A stretch of 64,000 nt of DNA from Tetragonia tetragonoides (GCA_038025085.1 CM076142.1:5245501-5309500); one strand, 5' to 3'. Shown: positions 11,786-23,149, counted from the stretch's first letter. Translations and numbers: made by a program. Notes: generated from the letters alone by a model not told the origin.

Positions 11786-12856
11786 AGGCCGTTGTTATTG
11801 CCAGGTCATAAAATACTAATACCAGGTCAATAATTCTTTGAGTTGTCAATTTAGCCCTTTATATTAATAAGGCAATAAACGTATTCTCTCTCCATTATTT
11901 TTAATTGACCTTATTTACAAACAAATTTATGAAAGTTATTGAATTTAGGGATCCAATAGCTCCACTAATTTAGCAACAAAATTTGGAGTGAGATTGAGAA
12001 TGTCATGTTACAAATTATTTTACTCTCATCATATCATATACTCTATCGCCTAGCTCTTTGAATTTTCATGGCTGCTATATAACTTCTCATGCATTCTAAG
12101 GGTCTGTTTGATTCACCTGGATAAAACTGATCTGAACTGAACTGAACTGAACTGATCTGAATTGAACTTAATTGATTTTTCGAACTTAACCGTTAACCAT
12201 TTAAAATTCGTCCAAACATAGTCAATATTGGACTCATTTGAAAGTATGCTTTGAGATCTTTCCGATGACATAATTTTCATCGTGAAATTATTTCGGAATA
12301 AAAAGTTATATGAGTAATAAAGTTACACATGAACTGAACTGAACTGAACTGGACTGAACTGAACTGAATTTAAGTAAAATTAAGGTGAATCAAATAGAGC
12401 CTAATTCTCATTCCTACTTTCTATACGTATGCTATACCCACAGGCCACAACAGCACTCCAATCAAATTCTTAGAAAAAGAAGCTAACCTAGATCCTTTTT
12501 TTTCCAAACATACATGGCTAACAAAACAAAAGAGATTTCATTGAACCATCTTAAAACTAAATGAACGGATACTACAATAACATATGCATGATACAACTCT
12601 TCTACTAATTTCTTAGATATTTTGTATGTATGAATGGAAATATTCTTTGTAATTTTGGTAAGATTTTTATTTGGCTATCATTATAATTAAATACATAGAT
12701 AATCAATACATAAATAAGAAAACCTAAACAAGGCACCTATTATAAATGAAGAGAGAATAATTTGGGTTGCCTAGTTAATATAAAGGGTTAAATTGTCAAC
12801 TCACAGAAATAATGACTTGGCATTAGTATTTTATTACCTGGCAATAACAACGGCCT
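11786..12856. mobile_element. Long-TIR (Mutator-like) non-autonomous element
   Basis: The left end is AGGCCGTTGTTATTGCCAGG and the right end is its reverse complement. The inverted match continues for roughly 90 bp (ATAAAATACTAAT, TTAGCCCTTTATATTAA). The flanks on both sides are (TA)n, so the target duplication cannot be read cleanly. Long inverted repeats suggest a Mutator-like origin. There is no transposase frame. A 302-bp MITE (12100-12401) sits inside. Confidence 0.7.
12100..12401. mobile_element. MITE nested in the long-TIR element
   Basis: Ends are GGGTCTGTTTGATTCACCT and, reverse-complemented, GGCTCTATTTGATTCACCT, flanked by TAA at 12097-12099 and 12402-12404. It has GAACTGAACTGAACTGAACT arrays near both ends and a central segment (ATTGGACTCATTTGAAAG, GAGATCTTTCCGATGACAT) shared with the copy at 22851-23082. 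Confidence 0.75.
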
Positions 12857-13518
12857 ATATATATATATATATATGTATAATTGAGTTTTCACCAAGGTGG
12901 CATTGAATACATAATAAATAGTCATAAATGCATGGGTGATTAAAAAGAAATCAAAAATACTTCTATTTTATTTTAATAAAAAAAAAGTAACATAAGTATT
13001 ATATTTATTATCCTAAAAAAAGTATATTATTTATTCACTAAAAATGTAATTTATTTGTTAAATGTTTGAAAAAGATTATTATTATTCATTGCTACTCCTA
13101 TTAGTCAACTATATTCCAATAACAGAGTTTGATAAACAAGACCCCGTGCATGACACGGACATGAAATCTAGTCTAAAGTAACTTTACGTCTCCTTTCTTG
13201 AACACATGTCATTCTATAATTTTCTCACTAAAAATTAATTAAGAAACTCATCTAATTATCCAACAAGTCATATATTAACTCCACAATAAATGATTAGCAT
13301 GATACATTTGATAGTATGATTTTAAATTGGGCAATATATTTCCAGGCCATGAGAAAAAAAAAATCTTTACTAAAGAGGTAAATGAAGATGATGCCCAGAG
13401 AAAAAGAAAGAAAGGGAGATTGTGGTGTGGGGACCACATGGAGAGATGAAACATTAACACGCGTTGTAATTGGGGGATTTTAAAATTAATGGTGGGTAAA
13501 CATGAAAGTTGAGTACTA

Positions 13519-13775
13519 CTCCCTCTGATCTAAAAAATGGTAACATTTACTTTTGTACGGTCTCCAATGTATTACTTTGACCATAAATATTTGTGTTTAT
13601 ATGAATACATAAACTATAAAAAAATAGATTTTCCGAAAGTACTAATTAAATCGAATCCAATGATAGTATATATTTACATTGTAAATCATTATATTTTTTC
13701 CGAAATTAATGGTCAAAATTTGTAAAGTTTAACCTTTAAAAAGTAAATGTTACCATTTTTCAGAAACGGATGGAG
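13519..13775. mobile_element. Stowaway MITE
   Basis: Left end CTCCCTCTGATCTAAAAAATGG, right end reverse-complemented CTCCATCCGTTTCTGAAAAATGG, both followed by TAACATTTACTTTT. TA target duplications lie at 13517-13518 and 13776-13777. A related element occurs at 60698-60953. Confidence 0.85.
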
Positions 13776-14970
13776 TATCATGTAGGGCATTATGACGTTG
13801 AAGGACGTTGCCGTTTAATAAAAAAATTAATTGAGATGCTCCACTTTAAATTAAATAGTTCACCTAATTATTAGTTAAACCCTTTTCTAGAAGGCAACTG
13901 GTTAATATCACATGACGTTGATATGGCTAACATTGCATCTTAAAGAAAGATGCTCTAAAAGGTCTTCAGTCTCACAGTGTCAGTGTCTATCCTCTTACTT
14001 AGCTTAACAATACGAGTTCCAACTTCCACTACTTAATTCAAGAGTAGTAGTACTAGTATTTATTTAGCGTTTGGTTGGAGACTTAATCAATTTTATATCT
14101 CTCAGTACACCTACTTAAAGTGTGCGTATATGATAGATGTACAAATTTTCCGGTACTATGTGCTGAAATAATCCACTTAATAATTTAAGGTTTTCAAGAT
14201 TCGAACATAATGTAAAGTTAAGTGGTCAACTGACTTTGATATCATAGAGTTCAGTCCTAGTCTCCTAGTAATTAATCTATTTTTTATTCTTATTGAGAGG
14301 CTTTGATCACAGGAGTAAAGTTGCGTACAACCGATCCTTTCTTACCTTACCTAGTCGAAGACTCTTCGAAGATACTGGGGTAGTGTAACGTTAATGTATT
14401 GTAACCCCTTCGTGAATTAAGAGCAAAGAAATTTGGCAAAGAAACACAGGACGGGAGTATAAGGTTTTGTTGCAACAGCCAACAAACTTCACAATGTACA
14501 ATGTACTCTCTATAGAGGTCATCGAATTATTTAGCTATTACCAAATTAAAACGTGGTACCAACAATAGTTAACATGGAACTGAGCCCTCCTTTGACTCTA
14601 AAGAAGGTGTGAAATTTACAAGTAATAAGGTACAGATTGTGATATATTGGACGATGGAAACTGATCAGTGTGCCACTAGCTTGAACATACATACTATTAA
14701 TTAGGGATAGGGGGGTGCATCTTAATTATTTAGGGGGATGCATCATTATTTTACTGTTAGCTCTACAGTGTTCTTGGTTGATATTATGCTTTATTTGGGT
14801 ATGTTTTCTGTTTGACCTTTTTCAAGATTTGAATGTGATTTTCTTCTGTTAGCTAGTATTGGCTCTTAGAGGACATGATAGGGTGGGTGAATGTTTATTT
14901 AACAAAGTTTCACTTCTGTGCTTAATTAATTAATTTAACTAGAATGATTTACAATAAAATTTCGGAAACT
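13776..14970. other. Intergenic DNA conserved with block B
   Basis: No gene is seen. Stretches at about 13880-14040, 14455-14600 and 14660-14900 align in order with 49540-50320, 50700-51210 and 51230-51480. This shows the duplication covers the DNA between IPT2 and CBF. Confidence 0.7.
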
Positions 14971-14972
14971 TG

Positions 14973-15202
14973 AGATGCATTTGTTAAAGTTGAACTTATC
15001 AGAATTGAACTGAATTGAACTAAATTCAATATCTGGTCACTATTAAACTGAACTAAATTGAACACAACTTGATATGTGAGACAAAAAGTATGTTTCTGAA
15101 TCCAGCACCACTAAACTGAACTGAACATCATTTAACTGAATTTGAAATCACTGGATTAATAACTGAACTGAACTGACCATGTAAACTCTAACAATCGCAC
15201 CC
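14973..15202. mobile_element. MITE, GAACTGAACTGA family, copy 2
   Basis: It carries the same interior as the 8901-9148 copy (GAACTTATCAGAATTGAACTG, TGATATGTGAGACAAAAA, GAACTGAACTGACCATGTAA) and ends in the diverged TIR ACTCTAACAATCGCACCC. The left TIR is degraded (ATGCATTTGTTAAAGTTGAA). Confidence 0.7.
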
Positions 15203-15424
15203 TTTATGCACTATACTCCAGCGAAAAATTCATGGGGTTTCAATAACAAACCATATACTTGGGCAATTCAATAAGCAATACATTACATACAACATGGGGA
15301 ATTGGGGATAGGGGAATTGAATTGGGATCTAAGGGGTGGTGTGGGATAGCGTCGATATGGTAGAATCAGGGTCTTACGCTAGTTGTCTGGATTCTACTTG
15401 CAACAATTTGGTGCAACTTTCTTT

Positions 15425-15954
15425 GAACGATTTTTTCAAAAAGGGTTACTTTACGAAGTGATATCTAATTTAGGTTGGGTTATAAAGTATTTCTTAAAGG
15501 GTGTTCAACTGTCTACGTAGGTTTGAAATTTCACGAACCGCGATTTATTTATTTTTTTCCGGTCGGCAGGTAAAGTCACCACGCCCAACGCGACTTCCAC
15601 TTGCAAGACACGCTAACGGCAAGAGCAATTTTCTTGCTATAAAGACGCCATCGTCGTTAGCGACTTTTGTTTGCACGTTAATCCTCCACCGAGAATCAAT
15701 TGTGTTGGAACAAAGAAACTCGTCAACGTCATTAGCGTTCTCGCCTCAGGTTAGTTGCTATTGTGGACAACGACTTTGATATATGAAAGTCGTTGTGGAC
15801 ACAGCGACTTAGGCCTGTGGAACGGGAAAAAAATAGCGGAACTCGTTAACTCCTGAGTCTACAAAAACACCCTCATGGAGTCATGGGAAATATTTTCTAA
15901 TCCAACCTGATCTGGATATTACTTTCAAAATTAGCCTTTTTCAGAAAATTGTTC
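15425..15954. mobile_element. Mutator-like non-autonomous element
   Basis: Ends are GAACGATTTTTTCAAAAAGG and, reverse-complemented, GAACAATTTTCTGAAAAAGG. They are flanked by a 9-bp duplication with one mismatch, ACTTTCTTT at 15416-15424 and ACTTTCTTC at 15955-15963. Block B has one uninterrupted ACTTTCATC at the homologous position (about 60366-60374). The interior is more GC-rich than the neighbourhood and contains the near-palindrome CGACTTTGATATATGAAAGTCG region plus repeated GTCGTTAGCGAC-type motifs. A 92-codon open frame inside (15501-15779) matches nothing I know. Confidence 0.75.
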
Positions 15955-16303
15955 ACTTTCTTCGCATTTTTGGGTCTCCGTTTATTTGCTCTAACCATTT
16001 TCATGCCACTGATTTGTCAGTCTTTTCCTTTCTTTTCAAGGAAAAAATAAACACTAGGAAATCAAAAAAAATCAACGATCTCTCACATTTTTCCAAGGAT
16101 ATATTTCAAGCCACGCAATTAAGTTGTTCATTCGAAAGGAAATAAAAAGCCGTCAACACATCATATATACCAGATGTTAGTCATGTTAAGTGTTTAGCGG
16201 CTAATAAATATCATTGAAACTTGTCTCCAAGTTTTAGGTTTGAAATCTATTTATTGCATGGGTTATACTCTTCTTTTGAACCAACCAACAAAAAAAACAC
16301 CAG

Positions 16304-16453
16304 TTTTTTTTTGGTTCACGATGAAGGGTATTCACCGTCAACTACAGTGACTATCCCCCGCGCTGGCTTGTAGGCACCTCAAAAAGTGGGACAGCTGATC
16401 AAAAAATTTTAAAGCTGCTCCATGTCCAAGGCGAGGTTTGAACCCTCGACCTT
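16304..16453 (-). mobile_element. SINE, minus strand
   Basis: Read on the minus strand it has a B box GGGTTCAAACCTCG, a body with GGTGCCTACAAGCCAGCGC, and an A-rich end GTGAACCAAAAAAAA. An approximately 13-bp duplication AAAAAAACACCAG flanks it (about 16290-16303 and 16455-16466). A partial relative lies at 23565-23640. Confidence 0.75.
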
Positions 16454-16542
16454 GAAAAAAACACCAGTAATGACAAAATTTCTTTGAAATAAAGATGAAT
16501 TATCAGCAGCTTGCCATTACATTCCTAACAAAACATTAGTAA

Positions 16543-16941
16543 GGGTGTGTTTTATAGGGTTTAACTTAACTGAATTGAATTCAAGAGGTGTTGACTCACT
16601 GGTAAACAAGTTGCAACTTGTACACCAGGTCATGGGTTCAAATCTCCTGGGGAGCACACACCTTTACGAATTAATTCGTGGAATACTCGAAGCCGTGCGT
16701 TAAGAGGTTGCATTTAGCCACATCCAAAAAGAAAGGAGGTTCCTCTTTGCCAAACCAAAAAAACAAAACTTAACTGAACTGAACTCCACTTTTCAAATGA
16801 GACAAAATATATGTTTCTGAACTGAATATCAATGAACAAAATTGAACATCCAGAACTAAATTAAAGATTACATACTAAACTGATACGAGATCACTCCTAA
16901 ACTGAATTAAACTGACAGAATAAGCTTTAAAGAACACATCC
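16543..16941. mobile_element. MITE, GAACTGAACTGA family, copy 3, split by a SINE
   Basis: Left end GGGTGTGTTTTATAGGGTTT, right end reverse-complemented GGATGTGTTCTTTAAAGC. The interior has the family motif GAGACAAAATATATGTTTCTGAACTGA. A tRNA-derived SINE (16583-16766) is inserted in its left arm. Confidence 0.7.
16583..16766 (+). mobile_element. tRNA-derived SINE nested in a MITE
   Basis: The A box region is TTGACTCACTGGTAAACAAG and the B box GGTTCAAATCTC. The body is shared with 11286-11461 (ACGAATTAATTCGTGGAATA, GCCGTGCGTTAAGAGG) and the tail is CCAAACCAAAAAAACAAA. Flanks ACTTAACTGAATTGAATTC and ACTTAACTGAACTGAACTC look like a diverged target duplication, but the host MITE is itself repetitive here. 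Confidence 0.75.
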
Positions 16942-17154
16942 TTATATAATGACTCCAAAACCTAAAATGTATATATTGGTCTCCACACACGAAAAAAGGG
17001 CTCTTATTGTTCTTCGTGATCATGATTACCGCTATTATAATATATTGACCTGTTTAATTGGCAATCTATTAATAATCCTAACAAATTCACATACTTGGAT
17101 AGCCGAATAATATATTTCAACAGTAGTTTAATTAGTTGGTGGAGTCTGTATAAT

Positions 17155-17346
17155 TCAATTTGGAAAATGATACATCAATTTATTGGCCGGGTTGACAACC
17201 CACCAACTTATTGTATCTATTTCTCTTTTTTATTCTCATAATATATCTTCTCTATTTTCAAAAAGAAACAAATAAAGTAAGAGAGATATAGGCACAATAA
17301 GTTAGTGGGTGACTAACCCACTAAGTAAATGAAACATTTTCCAATT
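17155..17346. mobile_element. Hairpin MITE
   Basis: Two arms of about 75 bp are inverted copies: AATTTGGAAAATGATACAT, CAACCCACCAACTTATTGT, then TCTATTTCTCTTTT on the left, with matching complements on the right (ACAATAAGTTAGTGGGTG, CATTTTCCAATTCAAA). No coding capacity. Confidence 0.7.
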
Positions 17347-17846
17347 CAAAATGAAGGGCTATTGAATTTAGTTGATAAAATTAGTAGATGTGTGACAAAT
17401 CAACCTCATCATTTAATAAATTTACGTGTAAAGTTATTTGATATACTTTTAAGATATCACCCTGCAATACATATCTCAAACTAGCAAGAGTATTTTTTTT
17501 AGGAGAACCAGAAAATAAAAAAACAAATAAAATATCAGAGTCATAAATAATTAGGTCAAACAGGTCGGTTTTTTTTAGATTACTTCAGATTTGAATCTTT
17601 AATAGGTTGGGTTCTCTCATATTTGGGTTGAGAAAATATATACTCAACTCACCGAATCAATTGACAATTTAATTATTTGCGAGTTTGCACCTTAATTAAT
17701 TATTTGGGTTGAGTATTCAATGTATTTTTGTGTACAACTATATAAATTTTGACCATGTCTGTTTTTTTTATAAGGAGAGTTGCACTACATCGTGTGGTCC
17801 ATATTAACATAGTGATTATATATATTAAGAGAATAAAGGGGTAACG
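17347..17846. other. AT-rich intergenic DNA, no gene seen
   Basis: Nothing recognisable on either strand. Confidence 0.5.
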
Positions 17847-18587
17847 CCATCTATATAATTAGTTTAAAACACAGATTTTAAATCAGAGCTCGACATATAG
17901 GTAGTTGAGTTGTCTATTGGATTGGCATCCATGTCATCCATCATGACCCACAATTAAAAGAGACTAATCTATATAATTAGTTTAAAACACATATTTGAAA
18001 CCAGAGCTCGACATATATATAGGCAGTTGAGTTGTCTATTGAGTTGGCATCCATGTCATTCATCATGACCCACAATTAAAAAAGATTAATCAGTAATAAT
18101 AAAGTATGAATCCACCATCCCCAAGGTTTAATATTATTTATTATTTGTATAAACCATCAATATAAACATTGTCATTAAAATCCTAATTGATAGTCCTAAG
18201 TTATTACATCCTACAGTTACAATTCTCAAATCCAATATGAAAAATTTAATGAGATCTGGAATACAAAGCGGGAGAAGCAATCTATATAATTAGTTTAAAA
18301 CACATTTTAAACCAGAGCTCGACATATAGGCAGTTGAGTTGTCTATTGAGTTGGCATCCATGTCATCCATTATGACCCACAATTAAAAAAGACTAATCAG
18401 TAATAATAAAGTATGAATCCACCAACCCTCAAGGTTTAATATTATTTATTATTTGTATAAACCATCAATATAAACATTGTCATTAAAATCCTAATTGATA
18501 GTCCTAAATTATTACATCCTACAATTACAATTCTCAAATCCAATATGGAAAATTTAATGAGATCTGGAATACAAAGCGGGAGAAGCA
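17847..18587 (+). repeat. Tandem repeat, about 314-bp unit, 2.4 copies
   Basis: One partial unit (17847-17964) and two complete units (17965-18278 and 18279-18587) begin with AATCTATATAATTAGTTTAA, pass through CAGAGCTCGACATATA and GTCTATTGAGTTGGCATCC, and end with ATACAAAGCGGGAGAAGCA. Full units differ by few substitutions, so the expansion is fairly young. Noncoding. Confidence 0.9.
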
Positions 18588-19497
18588 AATTACAACCATT
18601 CCCTTGCTCAAAGTTGTCATCTTATTCACGCTTCGACTACCACTACTTCTCTCAACTATAACCATATAAGAGGGCTACCAACCCTCATAATGTTGTCTCC
18701 CCCTATGAAAAAAAAATTTATTGACTATGTTTATGATGCGATAAGGGAAAAGAACAAGGTAACAAGAAAAAAGAATGTATTGGATTTTTTTTAGGGAAAA
18801 AGAGTATATGGATGGTTAGGTGTCTAATGGTGTAGCCAAAGATATCTCACTAATAAGTATTTGAATTCAGAATAATAATAATAATAAAAAAGACTATTTG
18901 AAGTGTCCCATAATGCTATTATTGCACTCAAACATTCCTACTTATTAGGAGCACTAACCACTTGATTAAACCCAAATCGTCTTTGACAACTTGCAGATAA
19001 CACATTTTAAAATAATTTGCATTTGAATAAGTAATTTGCATTTGAATAAAGTAAAAATAATTTAATAAGACCACCATTACTTTTAAAATCGATCAACTAA
19101 TATTGATGTTAATCTGTGCATTACACTGGACACATACTAATTATAAAGAAAAAAAACAACTACGATCACGCCAATATTTTGTTCATATATGAAATCAATA
19201 CTTTTTGTATAAGGATAGTCATATGCAATTTTTTGTGATATTTACATTGCTCTCAAGTTAAACGGGTCAATTCATAGTTAATCGCACTTGAGGTACTATT
19301 TACCGTACCAAATCAATCGTATTCGACTATTCAAGTCTAAAAAATATCAAACTTTAATTACTTAAATAAAATAAATGGGTCGAATTTTTTGGGTCCGGTC
19401 ACATATTCACAAGTCTATATCAAACCCTTAATTAGTTTCTGTCAAAAAAATAAAAGAAAACACCCTTATTTTGATTTTATCATGTACTCATATTCTG
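18588..19497. other. AT-rich intergenic DNA upstream of CBF-A
   Basis: No gene seen. From about 19130 onward the sequence begins to align with block B from about 61620 (for example CAAATCAATCG and the TATTCACAAGTCTAT region), so it is distal upstream DNA of the duplicated CBF gene. Confidence 0.5.
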
Positions 19498-19914
19498 TAG
19501 GGGTGTTCATATGTGGATATCCGAAATTTTAGGGTTTCGAAAATCGGATACCAAATTTGATATCCGAACCCATATCTAAAATTTCGGATACCAAATTTTG
19601 ATATCCGAATCCGTATTTCGAATTTCGAATCCGGATAGTCGGATATCCGCTATCCGAAATATATTTATATTTTTCTTATTTTTTATCCTATTTTGTGCCT
19701 GTTATTTTGAAAAAGTGAGCCAAATATTTCAGATAGTTTCGGATAATTTTGAGTTTTTCAGATATTCGAATATCCGAAAATTTTGGAAAATGGTATCCAA
19801 ATCCGTATTCGAAATTTCGAATATCTATTTTTGGGTATTTGAAATTTTGGATATCCACATTTTCAGATAATTTCTGTTTGAATGCTCGAGTTTGAATGTT
19901 TTTAAATAGCCCTA
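19498..19914. mobile_element. Inverted-repeat element upstream of CBF-A
   Basis: Starts TAGGGGTGTTCATATGTGGA and contains many short copies of GGATATCCGAAATTT in both orientations, so it can fold on itself. The right end is less sure, probably at TAGCCCTA (19914). Elements of this TAGGGGTG type are common in plant intergenic DNA. Two spurious overlapping open frames on opposite strands result from its symmetry. Confidence 0.6.
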
Positions 19915-19917
19915 ATA

Positions 19918-20424
19918 TCATGCTGTTTGTGTCAAACGGAATGGGGCATAAGGATAACGACGTTCTGGCATATCTATCCGGTGAGCTAACGAAATGGGCC
20001 AAAATGGGAGGGAATTTCTGTCAAACCGTCCTAGACGCCGTTATATATATTCCACACGTTGCCTTTTTGATGCCTTTCAAAAGTTTCAAGTTTCAACTAC
20101 TTTTCTCACGTGCTTTAATTTAAAAAGAAGTTGCATCACATGTCCAATTATTTATGAGCTTCATCGTTTTTTAATTTTTATTTATTTTTAGCTTATTCAA
20201 TTGATCAATCATTTATTTTTTTATGCAGTGATCAATCATTTATTTCACCTCCCAATAAATAAATAAAAGAAAAAGTGCCAATTTTTTCTTTTCCAAAGCA
20301 TAATAGTGCACCCCTTAAACATTACATATATACCTCGCCCGCCCTAAACTAACAATCCGTTCCATAACCATATGCTCCATTTTCACCCACCTCTCAACAT
20401 TATTTCTCCATCTTTTTCTTTCCC
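19918..20424 (+). promoter_or_regulatory. CBF-A promoter and 5' leader
   Basis: Conserved with 62489-63611 in block B apart from the element inserted there. Shared blocks include AACGGAATGGGGCATAAGGA, TTCCACACGTTGCCTTTTT and CCATAACCATATG. A CACGTG box lies at 20107-20112 and a CACATG E-box (the MYC/ICE1-type core CANNTG) at 20137-20142. A TATA candidate TATATA is at 20327-20332, about 93 bp before the start codon. The leader is pyrimidine-rich with no upstream ATG in a good context. Confidence 0.6.
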
Positions 20425-21177
20425 ATGAATTCATCAAGAATCCAACTTCAACCATCCCATTACCCGCCATCGAGTGGGGGTGAGTCTAGTTCAGACTCGC
20501 CCACCACTCCTCCACCTTCTTTAGGTGGAGCCACCGCCTTCCGCCCATTACAAAAGCGGAAGGCGGGTAGGAAAAAGTTCCGAGAGACCCGGCAACCCGT
20601 TTACCGGGGTGTTAGGGAGAGGGATGGCGGGAAATGGGTATGTGAGGTTCGGGAACCCAACAAAAAGACTAGGATATGGCTTGGGACTTACCCTACTCCC
20701 GAGCTAGCAGCTAGGGCACACGATGTGGCAGCCTTGGCTCTTAGGGGCGACCAAGCCGCCTTGAACTTCCCTGACTCGGCTTGGCTCGCCCCTCGAGCCA
20801 AGTCTTCCTCAGCTAGGGATATCCGGCTAGCCGCCTTCCAAGCCACTAGGCTCGATATGTTGGCAACAACCTCGTCAATTTCCTCATCGTGTTGTGGAAT
20901 TGGCCATAACAACAATGAAGAACAAGAGGAAAGTTCTAGAAGAAATATTGACGAAGGGTTAAGTGTAGAAAAGGGTATAGTAGAAGAAAATAGTTGTTCA
21001 AGAGGGTTGTTTTTGGATGAAGAGGCACTTTTTAATATGCCCGGTTTGATTGATAGTATGGCTGAGGGTATGCTTCTTACACCACCGGCTTTGAAAATGG
21101 GAACTAATTGGGATGAATTTTTTGATTATGATGATAATGAGGGGTCTAATTCTTTCTTAGACTTCAATTTGTGGTGA
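20425..21177 (+). CDS. CBF/DREB1-type AP2/ERF transcription factor (copy A)
   Basis: Intronless, 250 residues, a usual CBF length. By family it is a nuclear activator binding the CRT/DRE core (CCGAC) of cold- and drought-responsive promoters. The serine/proline-rich N-terminus (1-43) is followed by the CBF signature [15 protein letters not shown] (44-58), one AP2 domain from about 59 ([20 protein letters not shown], then [18 protein letters not shown]) to 116, and the second signature DSAWLAP (117-123; the usual form is DSAWR). Val and Glu at the DREB-type positions of the AP2 domain are present (V72, E77). The C-terminus is acidic ([19 protein letters not shown]) and ends LDFNLW, an expected activation region. 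The ATG at 20425 is the first after the TATA and aligns with the start of the block-B copy. The gene is much more GC-rich than its flanks. Assignment within DREB1 rests on the two signatures. Confidence 0.93.
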   Translation: MNSSRIQLQPSHYPPSSGGESSSDSPTTPPPSLGGATAFRPLQKRKAGRKKFRETRQPVYRGVRERDGGKWVCEVREPNKKTRIWLGTYPTPELAARAHDVAALALRGDQAALNFPDSAWLAPRAKSSSARDIRLAAFQATRLDMLATTSSISSSCCGIGHNNNEEQEESSRRNIDEGLSVEKGIVEENSCSRGLFLDEEALFNMPGLIDSMAEGMLLTPPALKMGTNWDEFFDYDDNEGSNSFLDFNLW

Positions 21178-22850
21178 TGAGAAAATTATTTTAGATGTAT
21201 GAGGATTTCTATATGCCTTGTGACATTTTCTCTTTTCACAAGGTTCCATGTAAAAAAAACATGAGGAAAACAAAAGAAATCATTAGCAAGTTCATTAATG
21301 TTGCACAATCTAAAGTATTTTTATTGGAAATATAGCACATAATAGTTTTTTTCCTCGACAAAAGGGAGATGCGAGTAAATGACAATATCTTTGGACTCTC
21401 GTGTTCAACCGCGAAAGAACATACATATCGAACTAGCTGAACAATAACCAGCGCAATGCAAGGACAGACCCAATCAACGTATGTAGCACCATCAAAGAAT
21501 AAGTGTAGTTTCTAAAAGTTGACAGTTACATGACACGAGGGATAATGAGAAATCAAACTCATAACCTTATCTTACCAAACTACTTAGAAGTAAGTTTGAA
21601 ACCCTTTAACACCACCTATGATGATAGCAAATGATAGTTAGCTGGTTGAAATAATTATCATTCATATTTAAGGTGTAACAAGTTACATTATAAAACTCTA
21701 GGAATGGTTTTCAGGGTAATAGTCACAAAATGTTGTCACACGTATCTACTCTGACTCCTTTGTCCTAGTTAAATATTTACATTATTGTATTATCACAAGG
21801 TTTTATTTTTAAGTGTTTTGCCACAAGATTTAATATAAAGAAAATGGAGTATTTATTTTCGAATTCGCCCTTGGTTAATAATTGTATATTCAAAGGTGTG
21901 TAGTTGTAATTAAAATTCACTTTTACTTTCACTTTCTTCACCGCACATGGGATTGTTAGGGTAAAATGTGATTTAGGGCTACGCCTATGAATATGGGAGG
22001 ATTGGAAATTGATAAGTAAAAACATTTGGAAAAACTAACCATTAATGATGCATTTGAACTCTATCCCTACACAGAGTATATCAAAATTGAAGTTCAACCT
22101 TAAAATATGCAAGTGACGAATACCCATGTTATTTCAAAACAGTTAATAATGGACGATAAGTATCTACTATTATGTTTGAGACAACTAGTTATTTTCAGAA
22201 AATTTCAAAGCTTGTGAGAATTTAGTAGAAAAATACAAGTAGCCAAATTATATTTAAAGATAACTTTTCAAAATCATTTAGCTATATTTGAAATTGAAAA
22301 ATATTCGAGCAACCAAATGAGATCCAGTTGAAAAACTAGTTAAAGTTAAATTTTGAAGGCCAGACATTTTAGATTTAATTCGCTGGACCACAAATTCACA
22401 AGTCATTTACACGTAGCAAATGTCAGCTGGGTGTGTACAATATAAAACTACACTATCGTAGTAGCTAGCCCTGCTTCTATTGACTAGATTTTCGTTAATT
22501 AAACTACTCATAATTTTCTTAGTCTAGTCAAGAAAAATGCAAGTGTTTATTGTGTGATGAATGTAAAATATTTAACTGTAAGGCATAAGGGTCCTTTAAT
22601 ATTTAACTATAAAGGCATAGGCCCTTATGATTAGCACATTAATCAACGCATTCCCAATAATGACTGGTGAATTAAAAAACTAGAGTACTAGCTAGTACTT
22701 TCTTATACAATGACCAGATTTAGTCGAATCTTTCTCTTTTAATAATATAATCAGATATAATCAATACTAGAGTACTACTACGTACTGTTAAGGCCAGTGG
22801 GCTTTTAAGGACAAAAAAAAAAAAACAAAGAAAAGGCCAATGTTTTGTTT
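21178..22850. other. 3' flank of CBF-A and intergenic DNA
   Basis: Probable 3' untranslated region for the first 200-300 bp, then AT-rich DNA with no recognised gene. The block-B equivalent is outside the window. Confidence 0.5.
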
Positions 22851-23082
22851 GGCTCAGTTCATTTGAGTTTAATTCAGGTGTAACTTTATATCTTAGATAA
22901 CTTTTTATTGTGAAATAGATTCATGATAATAACTATGTCATTGGAAAGATCTCAAAGAATACTTTTAAGAGAGTCCAATATTGAATATTGTTGTACGAAT
23001 TTTAAATGATTAACGATCAAGTTAAAAAAAATCAATACTGTTTAGTTTAGTTCAATTTTGTTTAGGTGAATCAAACTGAGCC
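22851..23082. mobile_element. MITE related to 12100-12401, reverse orientation
   Basis: Ends are GGCTCAGTTCATTTGAGTTT and, reverse-complemented, GGCTCAGTTTGATTCACC. The interior keeps GTCATTGGAAAGATCTCAAAG, GAGTCCAATATTGA and GATTAACGATCAAG, which are the reverse complement of the 12.1-kb copy. Confidence 0.7.
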
Positions 23083-23149
23083 TTACTCATTTTCATTTGA
23101 CAATTTCTTCGTTTGTTCCAATTTGTTATGTTTCCGCAAATTCGACAAT

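Larger units (their letters stand above)
11650..13171 (+). mobile_element. Candidate Helitron carrying nested insertions
   Basis: The right end has a GC hairpin CCCCGTGCATGACACGG, a short spacer and the terminus CTAG followed by T (13168-13172), which fits a Helitron 3' end. Near the left end TTTATATAAATATATTAAAG resembles Helitron 5' regions, but the exact TC start is uncertain. Block B lacks the whole piece: sequence matching about 11640 and sequence matching 13173 onward are nearly adjacent at about 47850-47900. No Rep/helicase coding sequence is seen. It has been invaded by the TIR element at 11786-12856. Confidence 0.55.

Noticed and set aside
15501..15779. 92-codon open frame as a host gene
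   Set aside because: It lies within the Mutator-like element, has no conserved motif and is absent from block B.
19598..20002. Overlapping open frames on both strands near 19.6-20.0 kb
   Set aside because: They are produced by the inverted GGATATCCGAAATTT repeats of a noncoding element.
20525..20915. Alternative-frame open frames inside CBF-A
   Set aside because: Shadows of the GC-rich AP2 coding region in other frames; no domain.
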